30,895 bases of DNA from Candidatus Peribacteria bacterium (GCA_031280545.1 JAITGP010000033.1:1-30895), one strand, 5' to 3'. Numbered from the stretch's first letter, positions 17,573-26,591 are shown. The notes: generated by a model from the letters alone, not told the origin. Numbers and translations are program-made.

Positions 17573-18622
17573 ATGCCAACCACCAATCTCCTCTCTTCAG
17601 ATTTACATATCTCTGGGAAAACTGTCCTCATCATCGGAAACCGATCCTACAAAAACATGGGAGACGAACTGATTCTTTTGGGGACCGTAAAATTGCTCAT
17701 TAAACAAAAGAAAGACATTATTGTCTCTTGTTATGACCCCAAACGATTGAAAGGATTTTTCTCACAATTTATTGATACCAAACAGATTACCTTCATTCAC
17801 GAAATTCCCAAGGGACCAAGATCCTTTTTCCCATGGGTAAAAAAAGGCTGACTCAAAGAACTCAAATACTTCCGAACCACCGACACAGTAATCTTAGGAG
17901 GCGGAGAAATACTCACCGAAGAAAATTCTAGTGGTTATCGATATTGGCTCATCAGTATGCGACCATTTTTATTTAGAGCCCCCTTTCGTAAAGGGCAAGA
18001 CGAAGGAAGTCCCGATTGATCGGGAGGGAAGGGGGGATTTTTGTATATCATGTGAGGGATCCAAACCCCCAAATCTCGCCTCAACAAATCACTCCTCCAC
18101 TTTCTCCTCAACCATACCACTCACCTCTACCTTCGCGATTTCCAAACCGTAGAGGAAGTAAAAAAATTCTGATACCCCAACGTAGATTTTTTCATGGATA
18201 CTAGCTATTTTGCCTACGAATGGGATACAGTACCTACAAAAAAAACTGATCAACCCTACATCGTCATCAATATCACCAGTACCAAATTTTGTCCCCGACT
18301 CAAAGAGCAACTCACTCCCTACATTACTAAATGATACACTATCTATTATGTCCCTGTTTCTCCTCAAGACGCAAATCACCTCAAAGCAATCGAAGAACAT
18401 CTAGATCATACTACCTCCTTCCAAATCCTAGAATGGCAAGATTTCGAGCAATTCGTACCTATCCTTAAACAGAGCGAAAAAGTCATTTGTACCAGACTTC
18501 ACCTTTTTTTGGTAGCAAACTTTTTAGGAGTACCTACCGAAATTTTCATCTCTCCGATGAAAGTACCCACCCATCAACACAAACTATCTAAAATGCAGGA
18601 AGTGATCAACAAAGTCTTGTAA
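17573..18622 (+). CDS. Polysaccharide pyruvyl transferase family protein
   Basis: 349 residues. Family members add ketal pyruvate to cell-surface sugars. Visible marks: the N-terminal nucleotide-fold start VLIIGNRSYKNMGDELILLG (G-D-E motif), VILGGGEILTEENSSG, YIM-G-GIQTPKS, LYLRDFQTVEE, the central VDFFMDTSYF, and the C-terminal VICTRLHLFLVANFLGVP, which matches the C-(T/S)-R-(L/Y)-H motif. Five UGA codons read as Gly (one inside an insertion) and four or more CGA fit Trp, as in GY-W-YW. An in-frame palindromic insertion (17975-18040) sits just before YIMGGIQ. The glycosyltransferase follows after 51 nt, suggesting a surface-glycan operon. Codons are C-rich. Confidence 0.8.
17975..18040 (+). 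repeat. In-frame palindromic insertion element in a coding gene
   Basis: About 66 nt that make nested hairpins: CCCTTT-CGT-AAAGGG, TCCCGAT-TG-ATCGGGA (18010-18025), and an outer CCCCCTT (17979-17985) / AAGGGGG (18029-18035). It is far more GC-rich than its surroundings and interrupts a conserved region of the pyruvyltransferase-like protein without changing frame, adding about 22 Gly/Lys-rich residues. One UGA inside is read through. The layout resembles the palindromic elements known from Rickettsia genes. Confidence 0.7.
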
Positions 18623-18673
18623 TTAAAAAAAAGAATCCTATGGTTTTAGGTGTATTTATCCTCTCTTTTCCCT

Positions 18674-19606
18674 ATGCAAAAAATCATTAACATTTGTTTC
18701 TGTGGAAACAATGGCTATATTCCTTATATAGGAGTGGCTTTACGCTCAATTTTAGCCAACCTAGACCCAGATTATACCCTCAATGTCTTTCTGATTTGTG
18801 ATTTTGCTGACCGGAAAAACAGAAAAAAACTTCACAAAACACTTCAAGGACACAACCTTCACATTCTCCCCATAGATAGAAAAAAATTAGAAGGAATTAA
18901 AGTTTGTGGATACCCTGGAATTGAGACCTATTTCAGACTTTTTATTCATGATTATGTGGAAGTAGATAAAATTTTGTATCTAGACGGAGACATTATTATC
19001 AATACTGATATCGCTCCGCTCTTTGAATTAGACCTCTGAAAGTATACTATTGGAATGAGCCGTTATTTTTATGCTTACTTTGATGAAAAGAAAAAAAAGC
19101 CTGTCGTAAAAAACTACGGCCCTACAGGAAACGCAGGGGTCCTTCTCATCAATCTCAAACAACGAAAAGAACACAACATCACCCAAAAAGCTTTGGACTA
19201 TATGAAAGCTCACTACGAAACGCTTTCATTAGGAGACGAAGAAGCCTTGAATAACGTCTTTGGAGAAGATTTTCTCCTTTTGGACAATAAATGGGACTGG
19301 GCAACAGTCTTTTACAATATTCACTACTCGTATCAAGAGGGCATCGCCTACCTAGATGACAAAGAAGATCATGAAGATGTGGTCATGCACTACATAGGAA
19401 AACAGAAACCTTGGGGACGATTTTCTACTAATCCCAAGACTCTTTTTTATTACAAATACCTCTTTAAATCCCCACGATGGAAACCTATAGACGTGATAAA
19501 ATATCTGTATTATTCTTTTGTTTTCTTCATTATTAAAAACAAGTATATCTACAATTTTGCCCATAAAATTTTCACCCGAGTAAAGAAGAAAATTCTAAAA
19601 AGCTAA
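18674..19606 (+). CDS. Glycosyltransferase family 8 protein
   Basis: 310 residues. Retaining sugar transferase of the LgtC/galactosyltransferase type. The order of motifs is typical: an N-terminal ICFCGNNGYIPYIGVALRS, the metal-binding DxD in KILYLDGDIIIN (about residues 96-107), TGNAGVLLINLK, the GDEEALN segment, and HYIGKQKPW near residue 245. UGA at 19037-19039 (FELDL-G-KYT) reads as Gly. CGG at 18812-18814 is in FAD-x-KNRKK. I started it at ATG 18674 rather than the GTG 24 nt earlier. A basic hydrophobic C-terminal tail (YYSFVFFIIKNKYIYNFAHK) suggests membrane contact. It probably acts with the upstream pyruvyltransferase-like enzyme. Confidence 0.9.
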
Positions 19607-19890
19607 TTCAACAATTTCAGACCGTCCCATCTCTCTCGCAAACTCCCATAAATTACGTTTCCCTTCTGGAGGGGCTTGGATCCGACTTGTTAGACAGTGG
19701 AAGTGGGATTGTTACCCTTTGACATCCCTATCACTACTTATGCTACTTTCACCCAGAAGGTAAGATAGAACTTAGACAAGGGGGTTTTGCTGATGTTGAT
19801 GAGAAGTGCGAAATACTACGGGAAAATGTCATTGCAATCTTAGAGCATTTTTTTACTATATTCGCATGCTTTAAACTTTCTGTGGAATAA
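19567..19890 (+). other. Open frame without ATG, possible gene remnant
   Basis: A 107-codon frame, open from just after a TAA at 19564 to TAA 19888-19890, overlapping the glycosyltransferase end and the next ATG (TAATG). It has no ATG. CTG 19666 and TTG 19687 are the only plausible start codons. The translation (LLEGLGSDLLDSGSGIVTLG ... FHPEGKIELRQGGFADVDEK) looks protein-like and includes one UGA as Gly, but I do not recognise it. It may be the 3' remnant of a decayed gene or a gene with a rare start. The TAATG junction hints at translational coupling. Confidence 0.35.
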
Positions 19891-21452
19891 TGAAATTCTT
19901 TTTTGCTAAGACCGATAGCTTATATAAAATTTTCAAAACCTTGGAAAAAATTCCCAATGGGAGGAAGGTGGAAATTTTTATTGATCCTGAACATGCACTT
20001 TTTGATAATCCTTGGCGAGGGAGACAGATTAAAGAAATTTTAGATCAGAAAAAACTTGAGGCTACTTTTACTACTAAAAGTTCCAAAAACAGAGTGTATT
20101 TTCGTGAGGTTGGACTTACGGTGGATCAAATTAAAGAAAGGAATATTGAGAAGACTGCAAATCTGGTTTATCTTTTTCTTTTCAATATCAAGAAATTTCA
20201 TCTTCATGCTTATGAGAGTAAAAAATATATTTTTGTGCTCCTTTTCCTGTTTGAAGCACTTTTTGTTCTGGCAGTGCTGTGGGTAATTATTTCGCTCATT
20301 TTACCGAGTGCAACGATTACTATCCAGTTGGCGGAAGATACCGAGCAAATTATTTATAATTTTCGTTATTATCCTGCACAGCAGAGTGGACAATTTTTGG
20401 ATTCGAGATATTTAACCGTTCCTTATTATACGGGGAGCATTAACTACAAATATGATTTAGTGATTTCTACAGCGAATATTAAGCATATTACTAATCCGTC
20501 CAAAGGGCAAATAAAAATTTATAATACCAAACCTCAATCGTATTCTCTCATTGCTACTACTAGATTTGTGACTGCTGATGGATTGATTTTTAGGGCAGCA
20601 AATGATTTTACTATTGCTACAGGGGATGAAAAGCTTCCGTCTGAGACGGTGATTTCGGTGATAGCGGATGAAAAAGATGAAAAGGAGCAAATTATTGGGG
20701 TGAGAGGAAATATCCCTATGAAAACTCAAATGTGGGTCAAAAATCTGAATGAATCCTATTATTTAAAAGAAATCCGAGCCGAAAGCATGGAGCGATTTCA
20801 GGGATGATCTACTCAGTCTTTTGGTAGTGTGACGGACAAAGATATTGCGATTTTGACGGGGAAATTAGTGGATCAGATTTATAAACAGAAGATGAATATC
20901 GTGGGTCAAAACTTTGCGGTAGAGGATGGGGTACTTTTACCGTTTGATAGTATTACACGTACGCAATTCAATTCTATTGTGGTTGATCAGAGCGGAGGAG
21001 TGGAGCTTCCTACTATCAAGGGGACAGCTACGGTGAGTTATCTGTATCATTATGTGTATCGAAAAGATTTGCTAAAATCCTTCAATACCTATATCAGGGA
21101 GCGTCCTTCGGAGAAAATTCAAGTGCTCAATATTGATCAGAATAGTATTAAATTTATCAAAGATACTTCTTCTTTTGAGGAAGGGGAACTGAGAAAGGAT
21201 GGAGAGACGTTTATTATTCCTACTCAGATTACGGTGATTCAAGGATATGACTTTGTGCAGGATAGTAATAGAATCTTGCCTCAGCTCAAGGATGTTATTT
21301 CTGGAAAAAGTATTGAAGAAACCAGAACTTATATTCTCTCTACTTATCCAGAAATCGGAAGTGTTAAAATTTCTGTGACACCGCTACGATATGCCACGAT
21401 TCCGACTATTAAATCTAGGATAAAAGTTCGTATTCCGTCTGTGACTGAATAG
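19890..21452 (+). CDS. Baseplate J/gp47-like membrane protein
   Basis: 520 residues after reading UGA at 20805-20807 (MERFQ-G-GSTQ) as Gly. The N-terminal 100 residues are cytoplasmic and mixed, one membrane segment lies at about 115-137 (FVLLFLFEALFVLAVLWVII), and the rest is outside and beta-rich. The segment PSKGQIKIYNTK ... SLIATTRFVTADGLIFRA matches the CPR proteins annotated as baseplate J/gp47, where 'GxIxIYN ... LxATTRFxxxDGxxFR' recurs. The family's role in CPR is unclear, perhaps a cell-envelope or contractile-type structure. Its start codon overlaps the preceding frame's stop. Codons are G-rich, unlike the genes just upstream. Confidence 0.8.
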
Positions 21453-21546
21453 CCATAAAATTCTTTATTGAATATTCGAAGTCAAGCCAAAATTACTATA
21501 AAATCCTCTGTGGCAAAAGTTTTTTCAAATTCTAGTGGTTTAGCTC

Positions 21547-21574
21547 TTGTTTTATTTCTATAAATTCCTATTAA
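21547..21574 (+). promoter_or_regulatory. Possible promoter of the 161-residue membrane protein
   Basis: -35 TTGTTT (21547-21552), 16-nt spacer, -10 TATTAA (21569-21574). It is followed by AAAAGGAGG (21574-21582), the only perfect AGGAGG seen ahead of a gene here, though it is 27 nt from ATG 21610 (17 nt from the ATG at 21600), too far for normal use. Confidence 0.35.
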
Positions 21575-21609
21575 AAGGAGGAAATTATTTTATTTTTTTA
21601 TGCATTTTT

Positions 21610-22095
21610 ATGGCAATAATAAAAAAAACCTCTGTGGCTACAAAAAAAACAACAAAACCCGTTGCTTCAAAAGCTACACCTGTCTCTAAACCAACGGTTG
21701 CTTCTAAATCAGTAAGACCTGTGGTAGTAGCAAAGACTACAAAACCTAAGGTAGTAGTTGAGACTAAGTCTTTTCAGCCTATTGTGGAAGAAGCTCTTCC
21801 TACTTGTGGATGTTATAATGGGAAATACAAAAGAGCTTGGAAAGCTGTTTTCAAACTTCTTTTCGCTTTGCTTATGATTGCAAATTTTGTACTTTTGTGT
21901 GTAGCGTTGTCTAGTCTTAAAAGTCAACAAAACTTTACGCTTTTGAGTAATGGAGGAGAAGAAAACTATGAAGCTCTCAAAGCAATTTATGCTACTCCAG
22001 AATATCAAAGTATTGCTACTTCAGAGATTTACAAGATGGTTGATAGTATCAATCAGACGATAGCTACTACTCAAAACGTGGCTCCTATCCAATAA
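21610..22095 (+). CDS. Small membrane protein with basic tail
   Basis: 161 residues, not assigned. A basic Lys/Thr/Val/Pro-rich tail of about 60 residues (KKTSVATKKTTKPVASKA) precedes a CGC pair in PTCGCYNGKYK, one membrane segment (LLFALLMIANFVLLCVAL), and an outside segment with NGGEENYEALKAIYATPEYQ. That last motif recurs in the DsbA-like neighbour (RGGGKENFAAMNEFYKSEAF), so the pair share a juxtamembrane element. ATG 21610 is preferred to ATG 21600, the latter adding only MHF before a second Met. There is no UGA in the gene. Confidence 0.75.
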   Translation: MAIIKKTSVATKKTTKPVASKATPVSKPTVASKSVRPVVVAKTTKPKVVVETKSFQPIVEEALPTCGCYNGKYKRAWKAVFKLLFALLMIANFVLLCVALSSLKSQQNFTLLSNGGEENYEALKAIYATPEYQSIATSEIYKMVDSINQTIATTQNVAPIQ

Positions 22096-22140
22096 TATCA
22101 AACTTTTGATATACTTTTTACTTTACTATTATTTTTACTA

Positions 22141-22998
22141 ATGATTACCAAAGAATCAAATCATACTTGTGCAGGACATTGTGGAGGAAAAATCTGTGGG
22201 TCTATCTTGTTGGTGATAAGTGTTGTTTTGTCAGCTTTCGCATTTTATTATGCTTACCAAAATTATCATCTTGAGGTTATCAGAGGAGGAGGAAAAGAAA
22301 ACTTTGCTGCAATGAATGAATTCTATAAGTCTGAAGCATTTGTAAAATATGTGACTGAGGCTCAAGCTCAACAAATCGCTGCCTTTGATGATCAGCAAGG
22401 AAATCAGCCAGCTGGAGAGACTCCTACAGAGACGGTCCCTTCTGCTCCACAAGTATTAACTCAATCAGATATTGCTGCTCTCAAAGAAGGAGCAATTATC
22501 AAAGGAGATGAAAATGCTGATATTACGATTATCGAATTTGCTGACGCAAACTGTTCTTATTGTAAAAGACAAATTGGACAGGATAAAACCGTACAAACTA
22601 TTTTGGCATCTTATCCAAATGTGAATTTGATCTACAAGAATATGCCGGTACTTGGATCTATAAATGAAGCTCAGATTATTGAATGTTTTGGAGAGAATAA
22701 TCCTAGCAAATACTATGACTTTATTGATGCAGTATATTCTAATAATGCAGGACTAGAGAATTTGTATACTATTGCTACTTCTTTAGGTGCAGATGCAGAA
22801 GCTATTAAATCTTGTTTAGGTAAGGGTACGTATAAAGCTGCTGTAGATGCTCAAATGGCAGAAGGTCAAAGCTTTGGAATTACTGGAACTCCATCAAGTG
22901 TGATTATCAATAATGCAAATGGAGAGTATAAATTGATTGAAGGAGCCTATCCAGCATCATCATTTGAGAGTGCTATTAATGAACTTCTCAATGCTTAG
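22141..22998 (+). CDS. DsbA-family thiol-disulfide oxidoreductase, membrane anchored
   Basis: 285 residues. An N-terminal Cys/Gly-rich cytoplasmic stub (CAGHCGGKICG), one membrane anchor (ILLVISVVLSAFAFYYAY), a linker, then a thioredoxin-fold DsbA domain: EFADANCSYCKRQIG with the CSYC redox pair and the cis-Pro motif TGTPSSVII. Two more Cys occur (IIECFGE, IKSCLGKG). Family members form or shuffle disulfides in exported proteins, here possibly those with paired Cys such as the surface proteins nearby. A strong terminator follows. It sits 45 nt after the related membrane protein. Confidence 0.9.
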   Translation: MITKESNHTCAGHCGGKICGSILLVISVVLSAFAFYYAYQNYHLEVIRGGGKENFAAMNEFYKSEAFVKYVTEAQAQQIAAFDDQQGNQPAGETPTETVPSAPQVLTQSDIAALKEGAIIKGDENADITIIEFADANCSYCKRQIGQDKTVQTILASYPNVNLIYKNMPVLGSINEAQIIECFGENNPSKYYDFIDAVYSNNAGLENLYTIATSLGADAEAIKSCLGKGTYKAAVDAQMAEGQSFGITGTPSSVIINNANGEYKLIEGAYPASSFESAINELLNA

Positions 22999-23025
22999 TT
23001 AGCCAACAAAAAACTTAACATAAAT

Positions 23026-23050
23026 AAAAAGCCCCGTCATGGGGCTTTTT
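23026..23050 (+). terminator. Rho-independent terminator
   Basis: AAAAAGCCCC (23026-23035), GTCAT loop, GGGGCTTTTT (23041-23050). Perfect 10-bp stem with a T-tract, ending the DsbA-like transcript. Confidence 0.92.
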
Positions 23051-23107
23051 ATTGAGTATGTCTAGTTCATATTCTCCAAGAAACTTTTCGGGTATTTCTA
23101 TCAGAAG

Positions 23108-23227
23108 ATGCAGACTTTAAATAAAACGTTGAGAGGAGCAGGAGACAATGAGATTTTATTTCAGGAAGTGTTGGCGAGTTTCCCTCAGGTGTATACCAAG
23201 GTAACAAAAGCTAAAAATAGCACATAA
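23108..23227 (+). other. Small ORF or gene remnant
   Basis: 39 codons (MQTLNKTLRGAGDNEILFQE onward) in a frame that is also open 14 codons upstream to a TAG. The residue pattern looks like the C-terminal end of a real protein rather than random sequence, yet there is no promoter and it lies after a terminator. I do not recognise it. It could be a decayed gene. Confidence 0.3.
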
Positions 23228-23271
23228 ATGTATGTTATATTGGTTATTCTATAGTATATATGAATTATCTC

Positions 23272-23310
23272 TTGACTTTAGTATATGTTTCATTACATCA
23301 TTATGTAATG
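23272..23310 (+). promoter_or_regulatory. Upstream promoter with 20-nt palindrome
   Basis: -35 TTGACT (23272-23277), 16-nt spacer, weak -10 TACATC (23294-23299). The inverted repeat CATTACATCATTATGTAATG (23291-23310) has 8-bp arms and covers the -10 and the start of a small ORF. It could be an operator or an RNA hairpin in the nadE leader. Confidence 0.45.
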
Positions 23311-23412
23311 AAAAGTATTCCTTCCGCGGAGAGAATCGCCCCCTTATCATCAATAAATCCCTCTTTAGAATTACTTAATGTAAAAGTGACATTTTCTCTT
23401 GAAATTCCTTAG
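23308..23412 (+). other. Possible leader peptide upstream of nadE
   Basis: 34 codons (MKSIPSAERIAPLSSINPSL onward) ending in TAG 23410-23412, between the upstream promoter and the nadE promoter. The upstream promoter would start transcription at about its ATG. No domain. The opposite strand is also open here, so coding is doubtful. Confidence 0.2.
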
Positions 23413-23431
23413 AAATTGTTTATAATACAAT
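23399..23431 (+). promoter_or_regulatory. nadE promoter with operator-like palindrome
   Basis: -35 TTGAAA (23399-23404), 16-nt spacer, -10 TATAAT (23421-23426). ATTGT (23415-23419) and ACAAT (23427-23431) flank seven bases that contain the whole -10. The identical ATTGT-N7-ACAAT layout over the -10 occurs at 26462-26478, which makes a repressor site plausible. Confidence 0.7.
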
Positions 23432-23472
23432 TATAAAATAATCAGATTTTTTATCTCTTTATCTTCTACCTC

Positions 23473-25410
23473 ATGAACACTTCTTTCTCTCAGCATGGAT
23501 TCCTCAGAGTGGGGGCCTCTACTCCTCAGCTCCAAGTAGCGGATGTGGAATTCAATGTCAATGAAATGATCGCCCAAACTCTCAAGGCTCAAGAGCAGGG
23601 GGTACAAATTCTGACGTTTCCAGAGCTTTCTATCACGGGATATACTTGTGGAGATCTTTTTGAGCAAGAATTGCTTTTGACTAAGGCTCAGGAGGGACTT
23701 CAGAAATTTCTGGATACCATCAAGGGGGATATTATTACCATCATTGGAATGCCTCTTCAGCTTGATAATCAGCTTTTTAATGTAGGGGTAGTAGCTCAAA
23801 ATGGGAAAGTGTTGGGAGTAGTGCCAAAGACGCATTTGCCTGGATATGGGGAATTTTATGAGGAAAGATGGTTTGCTTCTGCAAATGATGCTCTTTCTAG
23901 TGAGGTGCAGATAGGAGATGAGGTAGTGCCTTTTGGGACGAATGTAATCTTTTCTGATCCGAAAAACCCGAATCTTTCTTTTGGGGTAGAAATTTGTGAG
24001 GATGCTTGGGTGCCTAATGCTCCGAGTATTGACCATTCTTTGGCGGGGTCTCTAGTGACTTTCAATTTGTCTGCGAGTAATGAGATTGTGGGAAAACAAG
24101 ATTATAGAAAAAATCTGGTTACTATGCGTTCTGGGACGAATGTTTCATGATATGTATATGCTTCTTCTGGAGTAGGGGAGTCTACTACGGACTTGGTGTT
24201 TGGTGGATCTGCTTTGATTGCTGAAAATGGTTCTCTCCTAGCTGAGGGGGAGAGGTTTCAGGAGGAGAGTCAGCTTTTAGTCTCTGATATTAATACTCAA
24301 AAATTATTGCATGATAGGAGAAAACAGACCAGTTTTATGTCTGGAGCTCAAAAAAAGTTGACCACCTTTATAAAGGTACCTGTGCATGTGGACATAACGA
24401 AGGAAGATTTACAACGTTCTTATCCTCAAATGCCGTTTGTACCTAGTGATGAGACAGAGAGAGCTGGAGTTTGTGAAGAGATTCTCAATATCCAAGCCAG
24501 CGGATTAGCAAAAAGACTTCAACATATCGGTACACAAAAAACCGTTATCGGGATTTCTGGAGGACTAGATTCTACCTTAGCTTTCTTGGTGATTATGAAA
24601 GCCTATGAAAAACTCTGAATTAGTCCAGAAAATTGTATTGCTATCACGATGCCAGGGTTTGGAACAACCTGAAGAACCAAAAATAATGCTTTGGATTTGG
24701 TGGAGGAGTATGGGGCGACTCTCAGAGAGATTTCTATTACGGATGCTTCTCTTCAGCATTTTAAAGATATTGGACATGATCCCGAGATCCATGATATTAC
24801 CTATGAAAATACTCAAGCGAGGGAAAGAACTCAGATTTTGATGGATGTAGCAAATAAAGAGAATGGATTGGTGATTGGGACAGGAGATTTGTCTGAATTA
24901 GCATTGGGGCGATGTACCTACAATGGTGATCATATGAGTATGTATGCGGTAAATACTTCTATTCCTAAAACGTTGGTGCGTTATTTGGTGGAGTATGTAG
25001 CCAAAGAGACTAAAAATGCTGATTTACAGCAGACCTTGAATGATATCTTGGATACGCCTGTTAGCCCAGAATTGCTTCCTCCTGATGCTCAAGGAAAAAT
25101 TCAACAGAAAACTGAATCTACTATTGGCCCTTATCTCCTCCATGATTTCTTTTTGTATCATTTTATGAGATATGGAGCGACTCCTAAGAAAATCTTGGAT
25201 TTAGCTACGGTGACGTTCAAAGACACGTATGAGCGTGAAGAAATCAAACTACGACTGAAAAAATTCTTTTCTCGCTTCTTTTCTCAGCAATTTAAAAGAA
25301 GTTGTCTGCCTGATGGTCCAAAGGTGGGAAGTGTGAGTCTTTCTCCTAGGGGAGATTGGAGAATGCCTAGCGATGCACAGGCAAAACTGTGGCTGAAAGA
25401 ATTAGAATAG
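23473..25410 (+). CDS. nadE: Glutamine-dependent NAD+ synthetase
   Basis: 645 residues, full length. Makes NAD from deamido-NAD, using ammonia from glutamine. The N-terminal nitrilase-type glutaminase domain shows the catalytic triad: Glu in [10 protein letters not shown], Lys in VPKTHLPGY, Cys in EICEDAW. The synthetase domain has the P-loop [11 protein letters not shown], the [14 protein letters not shown] segment, [19 protein letters not shown] and the C-terminal [20 protein letters not shown]. Three UGA codons read as Gly. Two CGA codons (24910-24912, 25252-25254) lie at conserved Trp sites: ALGWxTYNGDH and the I-K-x-W-L helix. The ADP-ribosylglycohydrolase starts 35 nt downstream. Confidence 0.97.
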
Positions 25411-25445
25411 TTAATCCGATTTTTTATCCCTTATCCTTTATTACC

Positions 25446-26258
25446 ATGTTATGAGCTATTGTAGGAGATGTGATTGGTTCTGCTTATGAAGGAGCCAAAA
25501 AATATCCAGAAGTGGTTTCTGCTGAGGCAGGATTCCCTCTCTTTTCTGAGAAGTCTAAATTTACCGATGATTCGGTGTTGACGATTGCCTTGGCAGACGC
25601 TTTGATGACTCCAGAGCAGAATATGGAGGAAAAATTTCGTGAATATACCCTAAAATATCCAGGGAGGTGGTATGGAAAAGGGTTTCTGAAATGGGTAGAT
25701 CAGGATTTTTCTGATGATTTTGTAGGGAAAAGTTTTGCAAATGGTTCTGCCATGAGAGTGGCTCCGATCGGTTGGGCGGGATCAGATTTATCTGAAGTGC
25801 TTTCTTTGAGTGAAAAAAGTGCTAAAACGAGTCATGATCATCCTGATGGAATAAAAGGGGCTCAGGCAATCGCCACTGCAACGTATTTAGCTAAGATGGG
25901 TGCTACTAAAGAAGAAATCAGAGCCTATGTGCAGGATACTTTTTCTTATCCGTTAGCTCAGGATGCTGATCAATTGGAAAAGACGCATGATTTGTGATGT
26001 ACGTGTCAATATTCGGTGCCTACGGCGTTGAGTTGCTTTTTGTTGGGAAATGATTTTGAAGAGACGGTGAGAAAAGCGGTAATGCTAGGGGGAGATACGG
26101 ATACGATAGCTGCGATGTCTGGGGCGGTAGCGGAAGCATTTTATGGGGGAGTGCCGAGAGATATGGCAAAGCAAGCGAAGCTTTATTTGTTAAGAGATCC
26201 GAAGGGGGAGGAGTTGTTAGCGATTGTGGAGCAGTTTAGAGCGAAATATGTGAAGTAG
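25446..26258 (+). CDS. ADP-ribosylglycohydrolase family protein
   Basis: 270 residues. Family members (DraG, ARH3) remove ADP-ribose from proteins or related substrates using a di-Mg centre. The start needs UGA as Gly: ML-G-AIVGDVIGSAYEG. Metal motifs are present: FTDDSVLTIA, SHDHPDGIKGAQA, and GGDTDTIAAMSGAVAEAFYG. A second UGA (THDL-G-CTCQYSVPTAL) lies where the family has a Gly before VP-A. It is co-directional with nadE, 35 nt after it, and probably in the same transcript, so it may recycle ADP-ribose in the NAD network. The leader TTATCCTTTATTACC precedes ATG without a Shine-Dalgarno. Confidence 0.93.
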
Positions 26259-26273
26259 GGAAATGTAAAATTG

Positions 26274-26312
26274 AGTCTCTCTTTGAAATGAGGGACTTTT
26301 CTATATTTTTTT
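26274..26312 (+). terminator. Rho-independent terminator of the nadE transcript
   Basis: AGTCTCTC (26274-26281) pairs with GAGGGACT (26290-26297), with one T-G wobble, then TTTTCTATATTTTTTTT. The rest of the gap to 26445 is AT-rich with only weak promoter-like boxes and no clear gene. Confidence 0.75.
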
Positions 26313-26445
26313 TGGATATCCCTTTTGGTTTATAAAAGTAAAACATACTATTTTAGTTGTAAGATTAATACACGTTATTTAACAAAGTGCCCAAAAAGTT
26401 TAGTAATGCACTATTATAAGCTATAAAACTTTTTTATAAAATCTC

Positions 26446-26478
26446 TTGCAATTTACTAATAATTGTATATACTACAAT
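26446..26478 (+). promoter_or_regulatory. Promoter with ATTGT-N7-ACAAT palindrome
   Basis: -35 TTGCAA (26446-26451), 16-nt spacer, -10 TATACT (26468-26473). The -10 is enclosed by ATTGT (26462-26466) and ACAAT (26474-26478), as in the nadE promoter. Confidence 0.65.
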
Positions 26479-26549
26479 TAGTAAAGATATTGAAACAAAA
26501 ACAAAATATCTTATTACAATATCTGAGTTTATTTTTTTACCCTCTAGTT

Positions 26550-26566
26550 ACTGTATATTATACAGT
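26550..26566 (+). promoter_or_regulatory. Second operator-like palindrome
   Basis: ACTGTATATTATACAGT is a perfect inverted repeat (8-bp arms around one base). Written as ACTGT-N7-ACAGT it has the same spacing as the palindromes at 23415 and 26462. A TATTAT box fills the last six of its seven central bases, though the -35 is poor. It lies 25 nt before the ATG of the next gene. Confidence 0.5.
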
Positions 26567-26591
26567 TATTTATCTCTTATTATCTATTACC

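Noticed and set aside
19600..19890. Replication origin at the skew switch
   Set aside because: Only a poor DnaA-box-like string (TGTGGAATAA near 19882) and no dnaA or dnaN. Kept only as a composition finding.
26463..26591. Longer start for the 91-residue protein with a hydrophobic segment
   Set aside because: The extension overlaps the -10 box and both palindromes, and the ATG 26592 has the typical TATTACC leader.
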